A stretch of DNA of 5,995 nt, taken from assembly GCA_023434825.1 (NCBI GenBank), contig JAEYSH010000238.1:1-5995 (forward strand), in the 5' to 3' direction. The notes beneath the pieces are model-generated. The model saw nothing but the letters and a program-made list of their open reading frames with translations, did no database searches and was not told the DNA's origin. The translations under genes and the position numbers were made by a program. Source of the stretch: Methanobacteriota archaeon. GTDB lineage: Archaea > Methanobacteriota > Methanobacteria > Methanobacteriales > Methanobacteriaceae. Shown here piece by piece: positions 1 to 4,436 of the stretch (positions within the stretch are counted from its first letter, which is position 1; each line of letters starts with the position of its first letter).

Positions 1-1
1 T

Positions 2-364
2 TCCCAACAATACAGCAGCAGTAACGTTGAAAGAGAGAGCAGAATGTCTGGAGTATCTGAGATGGTGTCTGGAATGGGTGAAAGCTTTAAAGGAAAAGTA
101 AAAGGAGTACCCATAAATACTGATGTATTTTCTGGACGAATTGATGAGTTTTTACATGAACAAAGCGATCAACTTATTGAAGACTGGGAATTGGCCACTA
201 AATCAGATGTTGGTGCACTTGAAAAGAAATACACTAAGGTAGCACGAGATATAGATGACTTAGAAAGACGTTTCAATGAATACAGAGGTCATGCAAATAA
301 AAAATTCGAACACATTGAAAAGAGATTAGATTCTTTAGAAGGAAAAGAAGAAAAATCTCAATAA
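2..364 (+). CDS. C-terminal part of a coiled-coil protein of unknown function (5' end probably outside the window)
   Basis: I do not recognise the family. The reading frame has no stop from base 2 onward, so the gene probably starts upstream of the window; the first in-window residues are Ser/Gln-rich and look like a linker. An ATG at 44 is the first possible internal start and would give 106 residues, but only a loose purine run (AGAGAGAG) precedes it and no clear AGGTGAT-type site. Counted from that Met, residues 1-22 are Gly/Ser/Lys-rich. Residues 29-50 are probably helical. Residues 55-100 form a highly charged heptad-like helix (LEKKY, DIDDLERRF, HIEKRLDSLEG) that should make a coiled coil. 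The tail is Lys/Glu-rich. No membrane segment, cysteine or catalytic motif is visible. The protein is probably soluble and oligomeric, and could be a structural or scaffold protein. The DUF1622 gene follows 44 bases later on the same strand. Confidence 0.65.
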   Translation, partial: SQQYSSSNVERESRMSGVSEMVSGMGESFKGKVKGVPINTDVFSGRIDEFLHEQSDQLIEDWELATKSDVGALEKKYTKVARDIDDLERRFNEYRGHANKKFEHIEKRLDSLEGKEEKSQ

Positions 365-408
365 CCCTATTTTTTCATTTAACATTTCATCTGTTTTAAA
401 GTGATTAC

Positions 409-741
409 ATGGTTGAATATAACTTTTTAATATTACTTGTTGTGGATATACTCTCTTATTTTGGTGCTATAGTTATCCTTTATGGCGGTATCAGATCTAT
501 AATTGGGGTCCTTAAAATTGAGGTTTTAAGGAAAGAAATTGATTACAATGACATAAGGCGTGATTTTACTTTAAAAATAGTGCTTGGACTGGAGTTTTTC
601 ATTGCAGCAGACCTTATTAAATCAATTCTGGAGCCTACATTCAATCAGCTTGTAGTTCTGGCAATAATTGTTGCCATTCGAACAGTAGTTGGATATTCAT
701 TAACCCACGAAATTAAGGAACTGGAAATGAATAAGAAGTAG
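409..741 (+). CDS. DUF1622 family small integral membrane protein
   Basis: This 110-residue protein is predicted to have three membrane segments: about 6-34, 54-74 and 80-98. It matches my memory of the DUF1622 family, whose hallmark is the central stretch seen here at residues 60-75 (GLEFFIAADLIKSILEP), followed by a hydrophobic helix ending in AIRTVVGY and a charged tail (HEIKELEMNKK). The length is usual for the family. The function is not known; small conserved membrane proteins of this kind occur widely in bacteria and archaea. The ATG start is supported by GTGAT at 401-405, three bases upstream, which fits the archaeal anti-Shine-Dalgarno. It may be co-transcribed with the preceding coiled-coil gene. 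A hairpin with a T-run lies 35 bases after the stop. Confidence 0.85.
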   Translation: MVEYNFLILLVVDILSYFGAIVILYGGIRSIIGVLKIEVLRKEIDYNDIRRDFTLKIVLGLEFFIAADLIKSILEPTFNQLVVLAIIVAIRTVVGYSLTHEIKELEMNKK

Positions 742-775
742 TAATTTAATAAAAATAAGATGTTTTACCTTAAAT

Positions 776-796
776 AGGTTTAAATAAACCTTTTTT
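776..796 (+). terminator. Hairpin plus T-run after the DUF1622 gene
   Basis: The inverted repeat AGGTTTA (776-782) / TAAACCT (785-791) is followed directly by more T residues, giving a run of six T at 791-796. It sits 35 bases after the DUF1622 stop and ahead of the tRNA promoter. Archaeal termination depends mainly on the T-run; the stem is AT-rich and weak, so the hairpin itself may be incidental. Confidence 0.45.
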
Positions 797-843
797 ATAT
801 TTAATAATTGGTTTAGTATTATTAATTTTTCAAGTTTCATTAA

Positions 844-859
844 AAGAAACCTTTATATA
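844..859 (+). promoter_or_regulatory. BRE/TATA promoter of the initiator tRNA gene
   Basis: TTTATATA at 852-859 is a near-ideal methanogen TATA box, preceded by a purine-rich BRE-like stretch (AGAAACC, 845-851). The centre of the box is about 26 bases ahead of 882, so transcription should start a few bases before the tRNA 5' end at 886, leaving a very short leader. Confidence 0.75.
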
Positions 860-884
860 CTCCAAAGTACAAACCATGATACTA

Positions 885-1059
<175 letters not shown>

Positions 1060-1068
1060 TTTATAAAT
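1060..1068 (+). promoter_or_regulatory. TATA box likely driving the hairpin leader and RNase P RNA
   Basis: TTTATAAAT at 1060-1068 is preceded by A-rich sequence. Normal archaeal spacing puts the start near 1088-1092, exactly where the sequence turns from AT-rich to GGGGGC. No comparably good TATA box lies about 25 bases ahead of the mature-looking RNase P 5' end at 1237 (the sequence around 1207-1214 is poor). This is therefore the best promoter for the RNase P RNA, giving a leader of roughly 145 bases. Confidence 0.5.
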
Positions 1069-1092
1069 CATTATTGAAATAATAACACTAAA

Positions 1093-1222
1093 GGGGGCGA
1101 AGCCCGCTTAGTTTTGATCAACCACTCAAAAATCTTTGATTTTTGGTGCTTGCAAAACCTTTGGTTTTGCAGCCGTGAAAATTGAAAATTTTCACATGCC
1201 TCAAACATTAATGTTTGAAGGC
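1093..1222 (+). repeat. Chain of five hairpins upstream of RNase P RNA (repeat copy A)
   Basis: A compact GC hairpin comes first: GGGC (1095-1098) / GCCC (1102-1105), loop GAA. Then follow four A/T-rich hairpins. H1 is 1127-1134 / 1138-1145 (loop TTT), extended by CAC/GTG outside a bulged T. H2 is GCAAAACC 1152-1159 / GGTTTTGC 1163-1170 (loop TTT). H3 is GTGAAAATT 1175-1183 / AATTTTCAC 1187-1195 (loop GAA). H4 is the palindrome 1201-1209 / 1210-1218, clamped by GCC (1198-1200) and GGC (1220-1222). Spacers between stems are only a few bases and mostly GC-type (GTGCT, AGCC, ATGCC). Several stems are perfect, so this is not random AT-rich sequence. A related block lies at 2461-2524. It resembles a mobile or expanding palindromic repeat, and no coding potential is apparent. 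Confidence 0.75.
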
Positions 1223-1228
1223 TTTTTT
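1198..1228 (+). terminator. Terminator-like hairpin with six T between leader hairpins and RNase P RNA
   Basis: The last hairpin of the chain has a 12-pair stem (GCC plus a nine-base arm, one bulged A at 1219) and is followed at once by TTTTTT (1223-1228), the shape of an intrinsic terminator. If it acts, transcripts from the upstream TATA box would partly stop before the RNase P RNA; if not, it is only a structured leader. The sequence alone cannot decide. Confidence 0.35.
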
Positions 1229-1236
1229 AAAAGGTT

Positions 1237-1541
<305 letters not shown>

Positions 1542-1706
1542 TTACTATTTGTATGGTTATTCTTTTACTAAAAAGTTTATAAGATTTATTATTAGCATGT
1601 TTTTAATCAACGTTTCTAATGCAAAAAAATACGTAAAATCAATTTTTTCCAGAATTTTTACTAAAAAGCAATAAAATTATAAACATTAAATGTCTAAGGA
1701 AATTTT
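1542..1706. other. Spacer between RNase P RNA and the DJ-1/PfpI gene, with a 13-base direct repeat
   Basis: No gene is seen. TTTTACTAAAAAG occurs twice, at 1563-1575 and 1656-1668, 93 bases apart. The first copy, with the T-run before it, may end the RNase P transcript. TTTATAAG at 1576-1583 is a possible TATA box for the next gene (start near 1605, leader of about 100 bases). ATTATAAAC at 1677-1685 is a second candidate but is very close to the start codon. Confidence 0.4.
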
Positions 1707-2324
1707 ATGAAAGTATATTTATACGTATTAAACACATTAGCGGATTGGGAAATCAGTTATTTAACCGCCGAACTGAACAGTGGCAGATATTTAAATAAAA
1801 CAAGACCTCCAGTTGAGCTAATAAAAATTGGAAATACTACCGAACCTATAAAAACAATGGGCGGTATTACAATTACTCCAGATGAGAGTATTGATAATAT
1901 CAAGTTTAAGGAAGATGATTTACTTATTTTACCTGGAGCAGACACATGGATGGAAGAGGAAAATAAAAAAATAATAGATATTGTTTCCGGTATTATAAAT
2001 GAAAAAGTAATTATTGCAGCAATTTGCGGAGCCACAATTGCCTTGGCAAATAAAGGAATATTAAACAATAGAAATCATACCAGTAACGATATAGAAGTTT
2101 TAAAAATGTTTTGTTCTGAATACGGTGGAGAAAATTTTTATTTAAATCAACCAGCAGTTATAGACGATAATCTAATAACCGCCAGCGGTATTGCTCCCTT
2201 GGAGTTTTCATATGAAGTATTAAAAAGAATAAATGTAATGAAAACAGGAACTTTGGAAGCATGGTACAAATTATATAAAACTAGGGAGCCAAAGTACTTC
2301 TATGCCTTGATGGAATCATTGTAA
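1707..2324 (+). CDS. DJ-1/PfpI family protein (type 1 glutamine amidotransferase-like fold)
   Basis: The 205-residue protein has the layout of the DJ-1/ThiJ/PfpI superfamily. The strand MKVYLYVLNTLADWE carries the conserved Glu (E15, from DWE) that in DJ-1-type proteins lies next to the nucleophile. LLILPGADTW (72-81) is the PGG-like loop. IAAICGAT (103-110) is the nucleophile elbow with Cys107. HTSN begins at 124, with the His following the elbow as in the family. The length is typical. Members include deglycases/chaperones, cysteine peptidases and amidases, and this sequence does not tell which; it resembles the Firmicute-type 'type 1 glutamine amidotransferase' subgroup more than the PfpI protease. 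It is probably a soluble cytoplasmic protein. The ATG is supported by AGGA at 1697-1700, six bases upstream. It stands alone between RNase P RNA and a hairpin repeat block. Confidence 0.85.
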   Translation: MKVYLYVLNTLADWEISYLTAELNSGRYLNKTRPPVELIKIGNTTEPIKTMGGITITPDESIDNIKFKEDDLLILPGADTWMEEENKKIIDIVSGIINEKVIIAAICGATIALANKGILNNRNHTSNDIEVLKMFCSEYGGENFYLNQPAVIDDNLITASGIAPLEFSYEVLKRINVMKTGTLEAWYKLYKTREPKYFYALMESL

Positions 2325-2420
2325 ATGAAATTCATCCATATTCATCTTTCATTTTTTATTTCAAGGCGTTTAAGTTGGATAATATTAATTAAAAAAAGGA
2401 ATTCATATAACTTCAAAAAT

Positions 2421-2440
2421 GAGTTATTTTCGGCATGCCC
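2421..2440 (+). repeat. Stray copy of the RNase P RNA 3' end (CR-V/P1 3' strand)
   Basis: CGGCATGCCC at 2431-2440 is identical to the P1 3' strand of the RNase P RNA at 1531-1540, and the ten bases before it (2421-2430) match 1521-1530 at six positions, so 16 of 20 bases agree. Such a GC-rich ten-base match in AT-rich intergenic DNA is unlikely by chance. It could be the remnant of a duplication or attachment-site-like event at the RNase P 3' end, or part of the hairpin-repeat family that follows it. Confidence 0.5.
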
Positions 2441-2460
2441 CACATTTTTAGAAAAAAGTA

Positions 2461-2540
2461 GATCAAAAATCCTCACTGTCGAAAATCTTCGATTTTAGAG
2501 CCGCAAAAACAAGTTTTTGCAGGCTTAGTTGCGGAAAGCC
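2461..2540 (+). repeat. Hairpin repeat block (copy B), related to the RNase P leader hairpins
   Basis: Two hairpins have the same design as copy A. One is CGAAAATC 2480-2487 / GATTTTAG 2491-2498 (loop TTC, one mismatch). The other is GCAAAAAC 2503-2510 / GTTTTTGC 2513-2520. Shared landmarks in the same order as copy A are GATCAA (2461-2466; 1116-1121), CACT (2474-2477; 1123-1126), a hairpin, a GC-type spacer, and a GCAAAA hairpin ending GCAGGC (2519-2524; GCAGCC at 1169-1174). GCTTAGTT occurs in both but lies after the block here (2523-2530) and before it in copy A (1106-1113). GGCTT 2522-2526 can pair with AAGCC 2536-2540. Only two of the four A/T hairpins are present, so this is a shorter or decayed copy. 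Confidence 0.65.
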
Positions 2541-2659
2541 AAAATTGAAGCTTATTTTAACCAATAATTTTTTAGATTGTATCTTTACTAAAATCTCTGC
2601 TAATTTTATTCATTTAATTTCTTATCGACTATTAAATATTATGAAAGCAAATAGTTTAC

Positions 2660-2669
2660 TTAATATAAT
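2660..2669 (+). promoter_or_regulatory. Possible TATA box of the GAP-like membrane protein gene
   Basis: TTAATATAAT at 2660-2669 would place a start near 2690, giving a leader of about 30 bases that includes the ribosome binding site at 2708-2711. The surroundings are so AT-rich that other boxes are possible. Confidence 0.35.
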
Positions 2670-2719
2670 AGTTATTACCAAGTATCAACAGTTATTAAAT
2701 AAATTTAAGGAACTGGAAC

Positions 2720-3406
2720 ATGTCTGACTTTTCCACTCTTCTTACAACTGTACTGCCATTAGCATTTGGGGCTGCAGTGAGCCCAACGGTCTTACTAGGT
2801 ATTATTTTGGTTCTTTCCATTACGAAAAGACCTAAATTAAATGGAATTGCTTTTTATATTGGTTCTATAACTTTATTACTTATTGTAGTTGCTTTGGGGA
2901 TAACTTTAGGTAAAGGAGCTGAAGTTGCAACAGGAAAACCTCCATCATTAATATCAGCATATTTTGACATTATTTTAGCTGTACTATTGATTATACTGGG
3001 CGTTCGTAAAATCGTAAAAGAAGATAAGGGTCTTGATAAAAGCAAATTTAGTGGAGATAAACCATTATCTGCTGGAAAATCATTTATAGAATCAATGATT
3101 TTTGGACTTGGCCTTTTTGTAGTAAATTTTACAACTACAATCCTTGTATTTGCTGCAGGTAAAGATATTGGGATTTCTCCAGCACCTGTAGTTGATAAAT
3201 TAGTTGTTATAGTGATCCTTACAATAATTACTTTAATTGTAGTTGAAATTCCACTTTTAATTTATGTTATATTCCCAAAAACAGCTAATAAATTTCTTGA
3301 GCCGGTTAATATCTGGATGCAGAAAAATGGTAAATATTTAATGGCAGCAATTCTTTTTGTATTTGGAATTTATCTTCTTTCAAAAGGAGCAGGAGTTTTA
3401 TTTTAA
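2720..3406 (+). CDS. GAP/SfLAP-type six-helix membrane protein (LysE superfamily)
   Basis: The 228-residue protein has six predicted membrane helices at about 9-33, 43-64, 78-96, 123-146, 159-184 and 206-224. The first helix carries the LPLAFGAAVSPTVLLGIILVL pattern, followed by a short basic turn (TKRPK) and a Gly-containing second helix (IAFYIGS), as in the GAP family (Pfam SfLAP, 'sulfolipid-1-addressing protein'), a branch of the LysE/RhtB-like transporter superfamily. Mycobacterial members help move glycolipids to the cell surface; the archaeal substrate is unknown. A charged cytoplasmic loop (KEDKGLDKSKFSGDK, about 100-114) separates helices 3 and 4, as expected for a 3+3 inverted repeat. 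The ATG follows AAGGA at 2707-2711 with eight bases between. It has no close same-strand partner and appears to be monocistronic. Confidence 0.75.
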   Translation: MSDFSTLLTTVLPLAFGAAVSPTVLLGIILVLSITKRPKLNGIAFYIGSITLLLIVVALGITLGKGAEVATGKPPSLISAYFDIILAVLLIILGVRKIVKEDKGLDKSKFSGDKPLSAGKSFIESMIFGLGLFVVNFTTTILVFAAGKDIGISPAPVVDKLVVIVILTIITLIVVEIPLLIYVIFPKTANKFLEPVNIWMQKNGKYLMAAILFVFGIYLLSKGAGVLF

Positions 3407-3628
3407 TTAATATTGATTTTAAACCACAATTTTAGAATACATTTTTCATTTTTTAGAATAATGGGGATTAAGTGTATAAGATTCAATCCCAATCTCATTA
3501 TAAATATTATACGTTTTATTTAAATTAAGTATGATACAATGAAAATTAAGTTTAGTTAATTTAATTCAATTATATCGATCGTTCATTTAATTATATTGTA
3601 GATTTTTTTATTTTTAAATTTGGTAGAA
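3407..3628. other. AT-rich convergent intergenic region
   Basis: This stretch separates the plus-strand GAP-like gene from the minus-strand DUF2769 cluster, so both transcripts should end here. T-runs at 3442-3446 and 3450-3454 (plus strand) could stop the GAP-like transcript. GGGATT 3464-3469 and AATCCC 3485-3490 form an inverted repeat with a 15-base loop. No gene is seen, and I find no clear T-run for the minus-strand transcript. Confidence 0.4.
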
Positions 3629-3889
3629 TTATTTTAAAGTTTCACTTGCCACATTTTTTTCGGTAGCTGCACCTTTTTCACAATAAACAAAACTATTTAA
3701 TCGGTATTCAATCTCATTAGGACAATGAAGGCATAAACATCCTCTTTTTTCAAAATTACAACTTGAACGTCCTCGTGAACAAAAAAGCTTTTCATTTTTG
3801 GCATCCATGCATTGATTATATACTGGACAATCGGGGCAACGACATCTTAGAGCATTCTCTTTTGTATATGGCACAATTCTATCTGTCAA
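3629..3889 (-). CDS. DUF2769 cysteine-rich protein, copy 3 (last gene of the cluster), TTG start
   Basis: The 86-residue protein has ten cysteines at 16, 18, 21, 27, 37, 44, 51, 53, 56 and 70, giving C-x-C-x2-C-x5-C-x9-C-x6-C-x6-C-x-C-x2-C-x13-C. The two C-x-C-x2-C clusters, the FCSRG and GCLC segments, and the EYxL...YC ending match DUF2769, a family I know from methanogens with no assigned function. The cysteine density in a cytoplasmic-looking protein (no signal peptide or membrane segment) suggests zinc or iron-sulfur binding; this is inference. The start codon is TTG, chosen because AGGTGAT lies three bases upstream and because it puts the first cysteine at residue 16, as in the sister copies. 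It has an extra polar tail after residue 73 (TEKNVASETLK) that the others lack. It lies 38 bases after copy 2. Confidence 0.85.
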   Translation of the reverse strand: MTDRIVPYTKENALRCRCPDCPVYNQCMDAKNEKLFCSRGRSSCNFEKRGCLCLHCPNEIEYRLNSFVYCEKGAATEKNVASETLK

Positions 3890-3892
3890 ATA

Positions 3893-3899
3893 ATCACCT
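3893..3899 (-). promoter_or_regulatory. Ribosome binding site that decides the TTG start
   Basis: On the minus strand this reads AGGTGAT, a full match to the archaeal anti-Shine-Dalgarno, three bases before the TTG at 3889-3887. The same site with the same spacing precedes the ATG of the first gene of the cluster. No ATG or GTG competes nearby. Confidence 0.8.
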
Positions 3900-3902
3900 A
3901 AG

Positions 3903-3922
3903 CCTTAATACATTATTTAAGG
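3903..3922. repeat. Small inverted repeat between two DUF2769 genes
   Basis: CCTTAA (3903-3908) and TTAAGG (3917-3922) form a six-pair stem with an eight-base loop in the 38-base gap between copies 2 and 3. It might be a processing or attenuation site, but it is short and AT-rich, and no T-run follows on the minus strand. Confidence 0.25.
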
Positions 3923-3927
3923 TGTAT

Positions 3928-4161
3928 TTACCTTTTAGCAGCTCCTCCAACACAATAATAAAAATCATTTAACTTGTATTCTTGTCTAACAGGACATGTA
4001 CCGCAAAGACATCCTCGCTTCTCTAAATTGCATTCAGTATTTCCTCTTGAGCAAAAAATTCTCTCTTCTTCACTCTTCATGCAATCATTATGTGTCGGGC
4101 ATCCGGGACAAAGACACTTTTCAGCATTTTCATCTGTATCAGGAACTATTTCTTCATCCAT
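3928..4161 (-). CDS. DUF2769 cysteine-rich protein, copy 2
   Basis: The 77-residue protein has the identical ten-cysteine spacing (16, 18, 21, 27, 37, 44, 51, 53, 56, 70) when it starts at the ATG at 4161. An in-frame GTG at 4170 would add three residues including a further Cys, but that GTG is part of the GTGAT ribosome binding site (4166-4170). Starting at the ATG also aligns the N-terminus (MDEEIVP) with the sisters (M-x3-I-V-P). It shares FCSRG, TEC, LEKRGCLC and EYKLNDFYYC with the other copies, and is closest to copy 1 and the fused domain in the middle section. No signal peptide or membrane segment is seen. A metal-binding role is inferred from the cysteines. It starts 30 bases after the stop of copy 1. 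Confidence 0.85.
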   Translation of the reverse strand: MDEEIVPDTDENAEKCLCPGCPTHNDCMKSEEERIFCSRGNTECNLEKRGCLCGTCPVRQEYKLNDFYYCVGGAAKR

Positions 4162-4165
4162 ACAA

Positions 4166-4170
4166 ATCAC
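4166..4170 (-). promoter_or_regulatory. Ribosome binding site that rules out the GTG start of DUF2769 copy 2
   Basis: On the minus strand this reads GTGAT (within AAAGTGAT), four bases before ATG 4161. The in-frame GTG at 4170 falls inside this site, so it is better read as the Shine-Dalgarno than as a start codon. Confidence 0.7.
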
Positions 4171-4191
4171 TTTATATATTAATATTTTAAA

Positions 4192-4422
4192 TTAGATTTT
4201 AAAACTGCTTCTGCAATAATAAAAGCTTTTTATGGGATATTCATTCCATACGGGACATTTTTCGCATATACAACCTTCTTCATCAAGTTTACATTCTGTA
4301 TTTCCTCTTGAACAAAAAATACGTTGATTTCTGTTACTCATACATTCATTATATGTAGTACATTCTGGACAGAGACATCTATCAACATTTTCTTTAACAT
4401 CTGGGACAATAGAAGTGGCCAT
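4192..4422 (-). CDS. DUF2769 cysteine-rich protein, copy 1 (directly after the fusion gene)
   Basis: The 76-residue protein has all ten cysteines at the shared positions (16, 18, 21, 27, 37, 44, 51, 53, 56, 70). The conserved N-terminal I-V-P and E-N (5-7, 11-12), C-M at 27-28, F-C-S at 36-38, E-Y at 61-62 and Y-C at 69-70 are kept. The acidic segment LDEEGC replaces LEKRGC of the other copies, and the usual GGAA-type end is replaced by RSSFKI, so this copy has diverged most. It starts at ATG 4422 with AAGGT (4429-4433) six bases upstream. This site lies inside the 14-base gap to the preceding gene, a sign of translation from a shared transcript. The function is unknown; probable binding of zinc or an iron-sulfur cluster is inferred from the cysteine pattern only. 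Confidence 0.85.
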   Translation of the reverse strand: MATSIVPDVKENVDRCLCPECTTYNECMSNRNQRIFCSRGNTECKLDEEGCICEKCPVWNEYPIKSFYYCRSSFKI

Positions 4423-4436
4423 ATTAATACCTTAAA

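Noticed and set aside
1093..1222. Possible CRISPR array
   Set aside because: The units are palindromes of differing sequence with spacers of only a few bases, not identical direct repeats separated by 30-40-base unique spacers.
1085..1236. Possible riboswitch ahead of RNase P RNA
   Set aside because: The structure is a row of simple hairpins without a junction or conserved ligand core, and the downstream product is an RNA, so no known class fits.
1757..2068. A 103-codon minus-strand open frame
   Set aside because: It is the shadow of the DJ-1/PfpI gene on the opposite strand; the plus-strand frame has the family motifs.
2545..2727. A 60-codon plus-strand open frame before the GAP-like gene
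   Set aside because: It is AT-rich and low in complexity, has no ribosome binding site, overlaps the start of the next gene, and covers that gene's likely promoter.
3763..4195. Plus-strand open frames opposite the DUF2769 genes
   Set aside because: They are antisense shadows of genes with a strict conserved cysteine pattern and good ribosome binding sites.
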